A stretch of DNA of 64,000 bases from Stutzerimonas stutzeri KOS6. GTDB lineage: Bacteria > Pseudomonadota > Gammaproteobacteria > Pseudomonadales > Pseudomonadaceae. Below, piece by piece: positions 35,770-49,534 of the stretch. The stretch's first letter is position 1, and the number at the start of each line of letters is the position of its first letter. The translations under genes were made by a program, and so were the position numbers. The notes under the pieces are model-generated. The model searched no databases. It saw only the letters and a list, made by a program, of their open reading frames with translations, and was not told the origin of the DNA. Location: contig NZ_KK020676.1 in NCBI RefSeq assembly GCF_000307775.2, forward strand, positions 933,487 through 997,486. Reading direction: 5' to 3'.

Positions 35770-37620
35770 TCACTCCACCGTCACCGACTTGGCCAGGTTG
35801 CGCGGCTGGTCGACATCGGTGCCACGCAGCACGGCGACGTAGTACGACAGCAACTGCAGCGGCAGGGTATAGAGGATCGGCGCCAGGGCGTCGTGGATGT
35901 GCGGCATGTTCACCAGGAAAATGCCTTCGCCATTTTCGAAGCCCGCCTCGCGATCGGCAAACACGATGAGTTCACCGCCACGGGCGCGCACTTCCTGCAG
36001 GTTGGACTTGAGCTTTTCCAGCAGCTCGTTGTTCGGCGCTACCGTGACCACCGGCATGTCGGCATCCACCAGCGCCAGCGGGCCATGCTTGAGCTCGCCG
36101 GCCGGGTAGGCCTCGGCGTGGATGTAGGAGATTTCCTTGAGTTTGAGCGCGCCCTCCATCGCCACCGGGTACTGGGCACCGCGGCCGAGGAACAGTGTGT
36201 GGTGCTTTTCGGCGAAGTGTTCGGCAATCTTCTCCACCGTGGCGTCCATGGCCAGCGCCTCGCCCAGGCGGGTCGGCAGGCGGCGTAGTTCGTCGACCAG
36301 CTCGGCTTCGCTGGTTGCGCTCAGGGTGCCACGTACCTGACCCAGCGCCAGGGTCAGCAACATCAGTCCGACCAGTTGAGTGGTGAAGGCCTTGGTCGAC
36401 GCCACGCCGATTTCGGGACCGGCCTGGGTCAGCAATGTCAGGTCCGATTCACGCACCAGCGAGCTGATACCCACGTTGCAGATCGCCAGGCTGGCAAGAT
36501 AACCGCCGTCTTGATTGGAACGCTGCTTGGCATTGCGCAGCGCTGCAAGCGAATCGGCCGTCTCGCCGGACTGGGAGATGGTGACGAACAGGGTGTCCGG
36601 CTGCACCACCACCTTGCGGTAACGGAACTCGCTGGCAACCTCGACCTGACAGGGAATGCCGGCCAGTTCCTCCAGCCAGTAACGGGCGACCATGCCGGCG
36701 TGATAGCTGGTGCCACAGGCGACGATCTGCACATTGCGCACCTTGGCGAACAACTCGGCGGCCTGCGGTCCGAACGCCTGCACCAGCACCTGATGATCGC
36801 CTAGCCGACCTTCCAGGGTGCGCTGCACGACCTTGGGCTGCTCGTGAATCTCCTTGAGCATGAAGTGCCGGTACTCGCCCTTGTCCGCCGCTTCGGCACC
36901 TTCGTGGTACTGCACCGCCTCGCGCTGCACCGGCTGACCGTCGATGTCCCAGATCTGCACCGCATCGCGGCGGATCTCGGCGATGTCGCCCTCTTCCAGA
37001 TACATGAAGCGGTCGGTGACCTGGCGCAGGGCCAGCTGATCCGAAGCGAGGAAGTTTTCTCCCAGGCCCAGACCGATCACCAGCGGGCTGCCGCTGCGCG
37101 CAGCCAGCAGACGATCCGGCTGCTTCGCGCTGATCACCGCCAGACCGTAGGCGCCATGCAGTTCCTTGACCGCCGCCTTGAGTGCAATGGTCAGGTCACC
37201 GAGCGCCTCGAGTTTGTGATGCAGCAGGTGAACGATGACTTCGGTATCGGTATCGGAGTGAAAGACGTAACCCAGCCCCTTGAGCTGCGCCCGCAGCGCC
37301 TCGTGATTCTCGATGATGCCGTTGTGTACGACGGCCAGGTCATCACCGGAAAAATGCGGATGAGCGTTGCGCTCGCACGGCGCGCCGTGAGTGGCCCAGC
37401 GGGTATGCGCGATGCCCAGGCGCCCGGCCAACTGCTCCTGCTGCTGGGCGTGCTCCAGTTCGGCCACCTTGCCGTTGCGGCGCAGACGTCGCAGCGTTGC
37501 GCTGCTATCCAGCACGGCAAGGCCGGCACTGTCGTAGCCACGGTATTCCAGGCGCTTGAGGCCCTCGAGAAGGATCGCAGTGATGTTGCGTTCGGCGACG
37601 GCGCCAACGATGCCACACAT
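35770..37620 (-). CDS. glmS: Glutamine-fructose-6-phosphate aminotransferase (isomerizing)
   Basis: A 616-residue enzyme making glucosamine-6-phosphate from fructose-6-phosphate and glutamine, the first step toward UDP-GlcNAc for peptidoglycan and lipopolysaccharide. The N-terminal nucleophile is Cys2 ([12 protein letters not shown]), in a class II glutamine amidotransferase domain with RWATHG. Two SIS domains follow, with [10 protein letters not shown] and the typical end [13 protein letters not shown]. It lies two bases after the GlmR stop. Its 3' end contains the conserved TnsD recognition region for Tn7. Confidence 0.97.
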   Translation of the reverse strand: MCGIVGAVAERNITAILLEGLKRLEYRGYDSAGLAVLDSSATLRRLRRNGKVAELEHAQQQEQLAGRLGIAHTRWATHGAPCERNAHPHFSGDDLAVVHNGIIENHEALRAQLKGLGYVFHSDTDTEVIVHLLHHKLEALGDLTIALKAAVKELHGAYGLAVISAKQPDRLLAARSGSPLVIGLGLGENFLASDQLALRQVTDRFMYLEEGDIAEIRRDAVQIWDIDGQPVQREAVQYHEGAEAADKGEYRHFMLKEIHEQPKVVQRTLEGRLGDHQVLVQAFGPQAAELFAKVRNVQIVACGTSYHAGMVARYWLEELAGIPCQVEVASEFRYRKVVVQPDTLFVTISQSGETADSLAALRNAKQRSNQDGGYLASLAICNVGISSLVRESDLTLLTQAGPEIGVASTKAFTTQLVGLMLLTLALGQVRGTLSATSEAELVDELRRLPTRLGEALAMDATVEKIAEHFAEKHHTLFLGRGAQYPVAMEGALKLKEISYIHAEAYPAGELKHGPLALVDADMPVVTVAPNNELLEKLKSNLQEVRARGGELIVFADREAGFENGEGIFLVNMPHIHDALAPILYTLPLQLLSYYVAVLRGTDVDQPRNLAKSVTVE

Positions 37621-37622
37621 GG

Positions 37623-38405
37623 TCAGGTCTCCAGATGGGTTTCGACGGCCACGCAGATCAGCTTTACGCCGCGGGCCAGGATGCTGGTGCGCGCCTCTTC
37701 ACTGAGACGCTCATCGGTAATCAGGGTATGCACACTGCTCCAGGGCAGTTCGAGATTGGGGATGCGCCGGCCGATCTTGTCCGCCTCGGCGAGCACGATG
37801 ACTTCGCGCGCAACGTCAGCCATCACCCGGGACAGCCCGAGCAGCTCGTTGAAGGTCGTGGTGCCGCGCTGCAGATCGATGCCATCGGCACCGATGTACA
37901 GCTGATCGAAATCATAGGAGCGCAGCACCTGCTCGGCGACCTGCCCCTGAAAGGATTCGGAATGCGGATCCCAGGTACCGCCGGTCATCAGCAGCACCGG
38001 TTCATGTTCGAGTTCACGCAGCGCGTTGACCACGTTCAGGGAGTTGGTCATCACCACCAGGCCGTGTTTGTGCCCCAACTGCGGAATCATTGCCGCCGTG
38101 GTGGTGCCGCTGTCGATGATGATGCGCGCATGCTCGCGGATGCAGCCGACCGCGGCGCGGGCGATGGCCTGCTTGTAGGGCGAGACGGGCTGCACGCTGT
38201 CGCCGATCAGCTCCTGCGGCAGCAGCACCGCACCGCCATAGCGACGCAGCAGCAAACCGTTCTTTTCCAGGGCGGCCAGATCCTTGCGAATGGTGACTTC
38301 CGAAGTTTCGAAACGGCGCGACAGCTCGTCAACGCTGACCTCGCCACGCTCGTTGAGCAAGGCGAGGATCGCGTGGCGACGTTGTGGGGTGTTGCGCTTC
38401 GACAT
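37623..38405 (-). CDS. glmR: DeoR-family transcriptional regulator GlmR
   Basis: A 260-residue repressor-type protein. The N-terminal winged helix-turn-helix is [24 protein letters not shown] followed by [26 protein letters not shown]; the C-terminal sugar-phosphate domain shows [12 protein letters not shown] and [11 protein letters not shown]. It sits between glmU and glmS, matching GlmR of P. aeruginosa, and probably adjusts amino-sugar synthesis to sugar phosphate levels. No clear ribosome site precedes its ATG, and a palindrome lies eight bases upstream. Confidence 0.88.
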   Translation of the reverse strand: MSKRNTPQRRHAILALLNERGEVSVDELSRRFETSEVTIRKDLAALEKNGLLLRRYGGAVLLPQELIGDSVQPVSPYKQAIARAAVGCIREHARIIIDSGTTTAAMIPQLGHKHGLVVMTNSLNVVNALRELEHEPVLLMTGGTWDPHSESFQGQVAEQVLRSYDFDQLYIGADGIDLQRGTTTFNELLGLSRVMADVAREVIVLAEADKIGRRIPNLELPWSSVHTLITDERLSEEARTSILARGVKLICVAVETHLET

Positions 38406-38412
38406 AAATATG

Positions 38413-38425
38413 TTTCGATTCGAAA
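38413..38425. promoter_or_regulatory. Candidate GlmR operator palindrome
   Basis: TTTCGATTCGAAA is a perfect palindrome about a central T, eight bases before the glmR ATG. A related half, CGAATCAAAACA, follows at about 38436-38447. DeoR-family proteins often bind repeated TTTCG-type words, so autoregulation is plausible but inferred. Confidence 0.4.
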
Positions 38426-38502
38426 GTTATTGGCGCGAATCAAAACATAAGTGCTTCAGGGCTGCAAGCTGTTAGCCGGCCTCCCCAACCCCAAAACTGG
38501 AT

Positions 38503-39864
38503 CTACGACTGCTTCTTCGGTCGCTGCCAGCCTTCGATATTGCGCTGGCGGCCGCGGCCCAGGCCAAGGGTATGCGCCGGCACGTCCTCGGTGATGGTCG
38601 AACCGGCGCCGGTGGTCGCCCCGTCGCCCAGCGAAAGCGGCGCGACCAGCGAACTATTGGAACCGATGAAGACATCCTCGCCCATCACCGTCCTGAACTT
38701 GTTGGCACCATCGTAGTTGCAGGTGATGGTGCCGGCACCGATGTTGGTCCGCGCGCCGATCTCGGCATCACCGAGATAGCTGAGGTGACCGGCCTTGGCG
38801 CCATCGCCCAGGGTCGCATTCTTCAGCTCGACGAAATTGCCCACATGCGCCTTGGCGCCCAGGACGCTGCCCGGACGCAGCCGCGCGAACGGTCCGCAAT
38901 CGGCACCTTCACCGACTACCGCACCTTCGAGATGGGAACTGGCCTTGACGATCGCCCCGCGACGCAGCGTACTGTCCTTGATCACGCAATTCGGCCCGAT
39001 CTGCACGCCGTCTTCGATGACCACCTTGCCTTCCAGTACCACGTTCACATCGATCAGCACATCACGACCAACGCTGACTTCGCCGCGCAGATCGAAGCGT
39101 GCCGGGTCACGTAGCGTCACCCCCTGCGTCATCAGCCAGCGGGCCGCGCGCCGCTGGTAGTGGCGCTCCAGTTCGGCGAGCTGGATGCGGTCGTTGGCAC
39201 CTTGCACTTCCATGGCGTCCAGTGGCTGCTCGGTAGCCACGCGCAGGCCGTCGGCAACCGCCATCGCGATCACGTCGGTCAGGTAGTACTCGCCCTGAAG
39301 ATTGCTGTTGGACAGTCGTCCCAGCCATTCGCCGATACGGCTGCCGGGCACGGCCAGAATTCCGGTATTGCCCTCACGAATCGCGCGTTGCTCATCGCTG
39401 GCATCCTTGTGCTCGATGATCGCCTGCACCTCGCCACGCTCGTCCCGGACGATGCGGCCATAGCCGGTTGGATCGTCCAGCGTCACCGTCAGCAACGCCA
39501 GCTGCTCCGATCCGACCTTTTGCAGCAGGCGCTGCAGGGTTTCGGCTTCGATCAGCGGCACATCGCCATAGAGAATCAGCACGCGCTCGGCTGCCAGATG
39601 CGGCAGCGCCTGAGCCACCGCATGGCCGGTACCCAGCTGCTCGGCCTGGATCACGTAGCTGAGGTCGTTGCCGGTCAATTGCTGACGCACCTGCTCGGCA
39701 CCATGGCCGATGACCACCTGGATGCTGCGCGGCTGCAGAGCACGCGCCGTATCGATGACATGGCCGAGCATGGATTTGCCGGCAACAGGATGCAGCACCT
39801 TGGGCAGTGCGGAACGCATGCGGGTGCCCTGACCCGCGGCGAGAATGACGATATCGAGGGACAT
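38503..39864 (-). CDS. glmU: Bifunctional N-acetylglucosamine-1-phosphate uridyltransferase / glucosamine-1-phosphate acetyltransferase
   Basis: A 453-residue enzyme of UDP-GlcNAc synthesis. The N-terminal uridyltransferase begins [22 protein letters not shown], the nucleotide-sugar loop. The C-terminal half is a left-handed beta helix ([20 protein letters not shown] and further hexapeptides) with the acetyltransferase site region NFVELKNA and YDGANKF. It lies downstream of atpC after a strong terminator, and heads the glmU-glmR-glmS group. Confidence 0.97.
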   Translation of the reverse strand: MSLDIVILAAGQGTRMRSALPKVLHPVAGKSMLGHVIDTARALQPRSIQVVIGHGAEQVRQQLTGNDLSYVIQAEQLGTGHAVAQALPHLAAERVLILYGDVPLIEAETLQRLLQKVGSEQLALLTVTLDDPTGYGRIVRDERGEVQAIIEHKDASDEQRAIREGNTGILAVPGSRIGEWLGRLSNSNLQGEYYLTDVIAMAVADGLRVATEQPLDAMEVQGANDRIQLAELERHYQRRAARWLMTQGVTLRDPARFDLRGEVSVGRDVLIDVNVVLEGKVVIEDGVQIGPNCVIKDSTLRRGAIVKASSHLEGAVVGEGADCGPFARLRPGSVLGAKAHVGNFVELKNATLGDGAKAGHLSYLGDAEIGARTNIGAGTITCNYDGANKFRTVMGEDVFIGSNSSLVAPLSLGDGATTGAGSTITEDVPAHTLGLGRGRQRNIEGWQRPKKQS

Positions 39865-39957
39865 GAAGCGATTCCTGAGCGGTCTTTCGATCCGACGGCC
39901 CGGCGTAGCGCGTCCGGGTGTTGCTGGTGTCGGAAACGATAAATGGCAGAAAAAAGA

Positions 39958-39983
39958 AAAAGGGTAGCCAAGGCTACCCTTTT
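39958..39983 (-). terminator. Intrinsic terminator after atpC
   Basis: AAAAGGGTAGCC and GGCTACCCTTTT form a 12-bp stem with a very short loop. On the minus strand the stem is followed by TCTTTTTT. It closes the ATP synthase operon. Confidence 0.9.
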
Positions 39984-40011
39984 ACTCGTACGCGATGAAG
40001 TCGCTTGCCTA

Positions 40012-40440
40012 TCAGTGACGGCCGTACTTCTTGCGCATCTGCTCGACGGTACGCAGCTGAGCTGCGGCCTCGGCCAGACGAGCGGCCGCGGAGCCGTAGT
40101 CGAAATCCGCGCCCTTCTCGTGCAATGCCTTTTCGGCGGCCTTCACGGCAGCCTGAGCAGCAGCCTCGTCGATGTCCTTGGCGCGCGTAGCGGTATCGGC
40201 GAGAACCTTCACCATGTTCGGCTGGACTTCGATGAAGCCGCCGGAGATGTAGAAGATCTCCTCGTCACCACCCTGCTTGATCACTCGAACCGGACCCGGC
40301 TTGAGATCGGTCAGCAGCGGCGCGTGACCCGGCAGAACGCCGATGTCACCCAGGTTGCCGTGGGCGACGACCATTTCCACCAGCCCCGAGAACAGCTCTT
40401 CTTCCGCACTGACGATGTCGCAATGCACTGTCATAGCCAT
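40012..40440 (-). CDS. atpC: ATP synthase F1 epsilon subunit
   Basis: A 142-residue subunit of the F1 rotor that couples rotation to catalysis and can inhibit ATP hydrolysis. The N-terminal beta sandwich ([59 protein letters not shown]) is followed by two C-terminal helices. I prefer the third ATG of MNMAM, at 40440, because GAGG lies at a normal distance and homologues start MAMTVHCD. Last gene of the operon. Confidence 0.95.
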   Translation of the reverse strand: MAMTVHCDIVSAEEELFSGLVEMVVAHGNLGDIGVLPGHAPLLTDLKPGPVRVIKQGGDEEIFYISGGFIEVQPNMVKVLADTATRAKDIDEAAAQAAVKAAEKALHEKGADFDYGSAAARLAEAAAQLRTVEQMRKKYGRH

Positions 40441-40514
40441 GTTCATGCCTCGGTAATCAGCCTGATCGGCAGCTGCCGCTCAGGCTGGTTGGCGCCCGCG
40501 AACGGGCGCGCCAG

Positions 40515-41921
<1,407 letters not shown>

Positions 41922-42788
41922 TTAAACCGCGGCAGCGCCGCCGACGATTTCCGAAATTTCCTGAGTGATCGCAGCCTGACGGGCCTTGTTGTAGACCAGT
42001 TGCAGGTCGCCGATCAGCTCACCGGCGTTGTCGGTTGCGTTCTTCATGGCAATCATCCGCGCGGCCTGTTCGGCTGCGCCGTTCTCAACCACCGCCTGAT
42101 AGGCCTGGGACTCGATGAACCGTACCAGCAGGGCATCCAGCAGTTGCTGGGCATCCGGCTCGTAGAGGTAGTCCCACTGACCTTTCTTGACCGGCTCGGC
42201 GTTCTCGTCTGCGGCCAAAGGCAGCAGCTGGTCGACCGTGGGCTTCTGGGTCATGGTGTTGATGAACTTGTTGGATACCAGGTACAAGCGATCGATACGG
42301 CCTTCGTGGAAGCCGTCCAGCATGACCTTGACGCTGCCGATCAGATCGTTGATCGACGGCTCTTCGCCGAGGTTGCCGATCGCCGCGACGACGTTGCCGC
42401 CGAAGCTGCGGAAGAAGCTCGCGCCCTTGTTGCCGATCACGCACAGGTCGACTTCGACCTTCTGGTCGTGCCACTCCTTCATGTTCTTGATCAGGACCTT
42501 GAACAGGTTGATGTTCAGGCCACCGCAAAGACCACGATCAGTAGACACGACGATATAGCCGACACGCTTGACCGGACGCTCCACCATGAACGGGTGACGG
42601 TACTCCGGGTTGGCAAAGGCCAGATGGCCGATGACCTGCCGGATCCGCTCCGCATAAGGGCGGCTGGCAGCCATGCGCATCTGTGCCTTGCGCATCTTGC
42701 TGACGGCCACCTTTTCCATGGCGCTGGTGATCTTCTGCGTGCTTTTGATGCTCGCAATCTTGCTGCGAATCTCTTTTGCGCCTGCCAT
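41922..42788 (-). CDS. atpG: ATP synthase F1 gamma subunit
   Basis: A 288-residue central rotor shaft. The N-terminal helix [27 protein letters not shown] and the C-terminal helix [37 protein letters not shown] are the conserved coiled coil that turns inside the alpha-beta hexamer; [11 protein letters not shown] is the middle signature. Normal in length and place. Confidence 0.98.
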   Translation of the reverse strand: MAGAKEIRSKIASIKSTQKITSAMEKVAVSKMRKAQMRMAASRPYAERIRQVIGHLAFANPEYRHPFMVERPVKRVGYIVVSTDRGLCGGLNINLFKVLIKNMKEWHDQKVEVDLCVIGNKGASFFRSFGGNVVAAIGNLGEEPSINDLIGSVKVMLDGFHEGRIDRLYLVSNKFINTMTQKPTVDQLLPLAADENAEPVKKGQWDYLYEPDAQQLLDALLVRFIESQAYQAVVENGAAEQAARMIAMKNATDNAGELIGDLQLVYNKARQAAITQEISEIVGGAAAV

Positions 42789-42838
42789 TTGACACCTATC
42801 GGGTTAGCAGGCGGGAGCCTTTCGGCTCCCGCTGCGGC

Positions 42839-44383
<1,545 letters not shown>

Positions 44384-44398
44384 GCCATGACCCTCAAA

Positions 44399-44935
44399 TC
44401 AGGATTTCAACGATTCGGCCAACTGGCTCAGTTTGCCGCGGACCGAACCGTCGACAACCACATCACCGGCGCGAATCAACACGCCGCCGATCAGCGCAGG
44501 ATTCACGGCCTGCTGGAGGTTGACGGTGCGATCTAGCCGCTTCGACAGGGCGGCAGCCAAAGTTTGGAGTTGCTCGTTGCTGAGCTCGAAGGCGGTTTCA
44601 ACTTCTGCCTCGAGCGTTTTCTCGGCTTGCGCCTTGATGTCCTCGTACAGCTCCCACACGGTCGGCAGGACCGACAGGCGATCGTTTTCGCCAAGGGTCT
44701 GGACGTAGTTGCGGAAAGCTTCGTCGGCATCGTCACCGAGTAGACGCACCAGCCCCTGGACCTTGCTTTCGCTGGTCAGGCGGGGGTCGTTCAGCAACGC
44801 TGCGACTTCTGGGACTTCAACAGCGATGGCGGCCAGGTTCAGCATTTTCGACCAGGACTCGGTCGTTCCTGCGGCGCTGGCGAACTCGAAAGCGGCTTTC
44901 GCGTAAGGCCGAGCAAGCGTCTGGGTATTGATCAT
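44399..44935 (-). CDS. atpH: ATP synthase F1 delta subunit
   Basis: A 178-residue stator subunit joining F1 to subunit b. Conserved start TLARPYAKAAFEFA and C-terminal GGVLIRAGDVVVDGSVRGKLSQLAESL. It lies 12 bases after atpF. Confidence 0.96.
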   Translation of the reverse strand: MINTQTLARPYAKAAFEFASAAGTTESWSKMLNLAAIAVEVPEVAALLNDPRLTSESKVQGLVRLLGDDADEAFRNYVQTLGENDRLSVLPTVWELYEDIKAQAEKTLEAEVETAFELSNEQLQTLAAALSKRLDRTVNLQQAVNPALIGGVLIRAGDVVVDGSVRGKLSQLAESLKS

Positions 44936-44947
44936 CGCTTGCCTCGC

Positions 44948-45418
44948 TTAGAGTTGGGAGGCCAGTTTTTCGACCAGCTCGTTGTGCACCTTGGCGTCCA
45001 CCTGGGACTCCAGGATCTTCTCTGCACCGGCGACGGCGAGAGCCGCTACCTGACTGCGCAGTTGGTCCCTGGCACGGTTCACTTCCTGTTCGATCTCGGC
45101 GCGGGCGCCGGCGACCAGTCGCTCGCCTTCGACACGTGCCTGCTGCTTGGCTTCCTCGATGATCGCGTTGGCGTGCTTGTTCGCCTGCTCGATGATCTGG
45201 GCTGCCTGCTCCTTGGTCTCGCGGAGGGTGTTGGACACCTTGTCCTGAGCCAGTTTCAGGTCTTGCTGCGCACGGCCTGCCGCATCCAGTCCTTCGGCGA
45301 TCTTCTTCTGGCGCGCTGCCATGGCTGCCGTGATTGGCGGCCATACGAGCTTCATGCAGAACCAGACGAAGATAGCGAAGGCGAGCGTTTGACCGAACAG
45401 CGTCAAGTTAATGTTCAC
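44948..45418 (-). CDS. atpF: ATP synthase Fo b subunit
   Basis: A 156-residue peripheral stalk protein with one N-terminal helix ([25 protein letters not shown]) and a long charged coiled coil. The [25 protein letters not shown] end is typical of the delta-binding region. Confidence 0.96.
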   Translation of the reverse strand: MNINLTLFGQTLAFAIFVWFCMKLVWPPITAAMAARQKKIAEGLDAAGRAQQDLKLAQDKVSNTLRETKEQAAQIIEQANKHANAIIEEAKQQARVEGERLVAGARAEIEQEVNRARDQLRSQVAALAVAGAEKILESQVDAKVHNELVEKLASQL

Positions 45419-45511
45419 AGCGATTTACCTCGTGCTATCTCGTTCAACGCGGGAGTCATTCCACGGCGACGGGGCTCGCCCGGCGAACCCCATCTCAAAC
45501 CGGAAAAATGA

Positions 45512-45754
<243 letters not shown>

Positions 45755-45796
45755 CTAAGGGGGTTAAGGTTTTTCGGTTGAAACGTTTAACGGTTT

Positions 45797-47064
<1,268 letters not shown>

Positions 47065-47125
47065 CTGATTTCCATCACTGCAGCCGCCGCGTAAATAATT
47101 GTACGCAGTCAAAAAAAGCGCGGCG

Positions 47126-47154
47126 AGTATAGGAGCAGGGCAGTCCCGGTTCAA
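47126..47154 (-). promoter_or_regulatory. Sigma-70 promoter of the ATP synthase operon
   Basis: Read on the minus strand, TTGAAC (47149-47154) and TATACT (47126-47131) are 17 bases apart. Transcription would begin near 47119, some 55 bases before the atpI GTG. Confidence 0.65.
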
Positions 47155-47197
47155 CTCTCCGGTAGTATTTTCCGACCAGCACTACAAACATTTTGTA

Positions 47198-48070
47198 TCA
47201 ACGAATGTGCGCCAGAACGCCCTGCAGTTCATCCAGCGAACTGTAACGAATCACCAGCTGGCCTTTGCCCTTCTGTCCGTGCCGGATCTGCACCGGTGAG
47301 CCCAGGCGTTCCGCCAGGCGCTGTTCCAGACGGCTGATGTCCGGGTCGACCCTGACCTCGGCTTTCGCCACTTCCTTGCCGCTCAGCCACTGGCGCACCA
47401 ATGCTTCGGTCTGGCGGACAGTGAGTCCCCGTGCGACAACATGCCGCGCGCCTTCCACCTGCCGCTCCGCCGGCAAGCCGAGCAATGCACGGGCATGGCC
47501 CATCTCCAGATCGCCATGGGACAGCAGTGTCTTGATTTCCTCGGGCAGACCGATCAGGCGCAGAAGATTGCTCACCGCGACGCGCGACTTGCCCACGGCA
47601 TCGGCAACCTGCTGCTGGGTCAGCTGGAATTCCTGCTGCAGGCGCTGCAGCGCCACGGCTTCCTCGATCGGGCTGAGGTCCTCACGCTGGATGTTCTCGA
47701 TCAGCGCCATGGCGATGGCAGCCTCATCCGCTACCTCACGGACCAGTGCGGGCACGCTCTGCAATCCGGCTTGCTGGCTGGCCCGCCAGCGCCGCTCGCC
47801 GGCGATGATCTCGTAACGCCCGGCGCCGACGGGGCGCACGACGATAGGCTGCATCACACCGTGGTTCCTGATCGACTGCGCCAGTTCTTCCAGTGCCTGG
47901 GCGTCCATGTCGCGGCGCGGCTGATACTTGCCGCGCTGGATCAGATCCAGCGGCAGGTGCTGCAGTTCACGGGTGTCGACCTTCGCGGCCTCTTCCTGCA
48001 TCGCCGACACACTGGCGCCGCCGAGCAGGGCATCGAGTCCGCGGCCTAGGCCTCTTTTCTTGGTCGCCAT
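47198..48070 (-). CDS. parB: Chromosome partitioning protein ParB (Spo0J)
   Basis: A 290-residue CTP-dependent clamp that loads at parS. The nucleotide-binding region carries PIVVRPVGAGRYEIIAGERRWRAS and LIENIQREDLSPIEEA; the helix-turn-helix is LTQQQVADAVGKSRVAVSNLLRL; the C-terminal dimer domain ends LVIRYSSLDELQGVLAHI. Three parS-like sites are visible in the window (16663, 59364, 59994). It lies nine bases after parA. Confidence 0.97.
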   Translation of the reverse strand: MATKKRGLGRGLDALLGGASVSAMQEEAAKVDTRELQHLPLDLIQRGKYQPRRDMDAQALEELAQSIRNHGVMQPIVVRPVGAGRYEIIAGERRWRASQQAGLQSVPALVREVADEAAIAMALIENIQREDLSPIEEAVALQRLQQEFQLTQQQVADAVGKSRVAVSNLLRLIGLPEEIKTLLSHGDLEMGHARALLGLPAERQVEGARHVVARGLTVRQTEALVRQWLSGKEVAKAEVRVDPDISRLEQRLAERLGSPVQIRHGQKGKGQLVIRYSSLDELQGVLAHIR

Positions 48071-48079
48071 GAATAGTCC

Positions 48080-48868
48080 TTATGCGGGGGTGCCGCGCAC
48101 CGATTGTCGCTGGCGCCGCGACAGTTCTCCGGCCAGGGCCAGATAGGCCAGAGCACCCTTGGATTGCTTGTCGTAGACCAGCGCCGGCATGCCATGGCTG
48201 GGCGCCTCGGCGAGCCGGACGTTGCGCGGAATCACGGTGTCGTAGAGCTTGTCGCCGAAATGCGCCTTGAGCTGTTCGGAAACATCGTTGGTCAGGCTGC
48301 TGCGCGAGTCGTACATGGTGCGCAGCAGACCCTCGATCTTCAGGCTCGGGTTGAGTGCCTGTCCGATCCGCTGGATCGAATTGACCAGGTCGGTGAGCCC
48401 CTCGAGGGCGTAATACTCGCACTGCATGGGAATGATCACTCCATCGGCGGCGGCCAGTGCGTTGATGGTCAGCATCGACAGCGAAGGCGGGCAATCGATG
48501 AGAATGTAGTCGTAGTTCTCGCGTACTGGCGCCAGCGCTTCGCGCAGGCGTTTTTCCTTGGCCGGCAGGTTGAGCAGGGCAACCTCGGCTGCCGTCAGGT
48601 CACGATTGGCCGGCAGCAACTGGTAACCGCCATGCTCGGAGAACTGCATGGCGTCCACCAGGCTGCACTCACCGATCAAGACGTCGTATATCGAATACTC
48701 GAGTCCGAGTTTGTCCACACCGCTACCGGTGGTGGCATTGCCCTGTGGGTCGAGGTCGATCAGAAGCACCCGCCGGCGCGTGGCAACCAGCGAGGCCGCC
48801 AGATTGATGCAGGTGGTGGTCTTGGCGACACCGCCCTTCTGGTTGGCAATGGCGAAAACTTTAGCCAT
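48080..48868 (-). CDS. parA: Chromosome partitioning ATPase ParA (Soj)
   Basis: A 262-residue deviant Walker ATPase. The P-loop is QKGGVAKTTTCINLA, with Ala where many relatives have Gly before the Lys; the signature lysine is kept. LLIDLDPQGNATTGSGV and YILIDCPPSLSMLTINAL are the switch regions. It moves origin regions together with ParB. It follows rsmG in a continuous minus-strand group. Confidence 0.96.
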   Translation of the reverse strand: MAKVFAIANQKGGVAKTTTCINLAASLVATRRRVLLIDLDPQGNATTGSGVDKLGLEYSIYDVLIGECSLVDAMQFSEHGGYQLLPANRDLTAAEVALLNLPAKEKRLREALAPVRENYDYILIDCPPSLSMLTINALAAADGVIIPMQCEYYALEGLTDLVNSIQRIGQALNPSLKIEGLLRTMYDSRSSLTNDVSEQLKAHFGDKLYDTVIPRNVRLAEAPSHGMPALVYDKQSKGALAYLALAGELSRRQRQSVRGTPA

Positions 48869-48886
48869 GGTCAGTGTCTGTCCGGG

Positions 48887-49534
48887 TCATGAAGTGCGGC
48901 GCAGTATCAACAGATGGCGCTGGCCTTGGCAACCGGGAACCTTGAGTACGTGACAGGCATCGAGGCGGAAGTCCTCCGGAAGTCGTTGCAGCTCGTCATC
49001 CGGCTGCACGCCCTTCATCGCCAGCCAGCGGGTGCCGAGATTGCCCAGGTGGCGCGTCCAGCTGGAGAAATCCTCGAGCGAACTGAATGCTCGCGAGGTA
49101 ATACCATCGAACGCATTCGATGGCTGGAATTGCTCGACGCGGCTGTGTACCACTTCAAGATTGGCCAGCTTCAGTTCCAGTTTCACCTGGGTCAGGAAGC
49201 GCGTCTTCTTGCCGTTGGAATCCAGCAGGGTGAAGGACAGCTCGGGGAACATGATCGCCAGCGGTACTCCGGGCATGCCGCCGCCACTGCCGACATCAAG
49301 CCAGTTCCGGCCTGTCTCGGCCACGAACGGCACCACACTCAGGCTGTCGAGCAGATGGCGCGAAACCATTTCGTTAGGGTCACGCACTGCTGTGAGGTTG
49401 TAGGCCTTGTTCCATTTGATCAACAGCGCCAGATAGGCAAGCAACTGCTGCTGTTGCCATTCATCCAGCTCGATGCCCAGTTCCCGGGTGCCACGCACCA
49501 GTTCGGCGGCGTGCGATTCGCTGACCAGAGTCAT
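48887..49534 (-). CDS. rsmG: 16S rRNA m7G527 methyltransferase RsmG (GidB)
   Basis: A 215-residue SAM-dependent enzyme that methylates G527 of 16S rRNA. The SAM loop is [40 protein letters not shown] is the N-terminal signature. Its ATG shares one base with the mnmG stop. Loss of this enzyme gives low-level streptomycin resistance in other bacteria; the copy here looks intact. Confidence 0.96.
   Translation of the reverse strand: MTLVSESHAAELVRGTRELGIELDEWQQQQLLAYLALLIKWNKAYNLTAVRDPNEMVSRHLLDSLSVVPFVAETGRNWLDVGSGGGMPGVPLAIMFPELSFTLLDSNGKKTRFLTQVKLELKLANLEVVHSRVEQFQPSNAFDGITSRAFSSLEDFSSWTRHLGNLGTRWLAMKGVQPDDELQRLPEDFRLDACHVLKVPGCQGQRHLLILRRTS

Noticed and set aside
35683-36288. Plus-strand open frame overlapping the 3' end of glmS
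   Set aside because: It is the complement of conserved glmS sequence and has no ribosome site or family resemblance.
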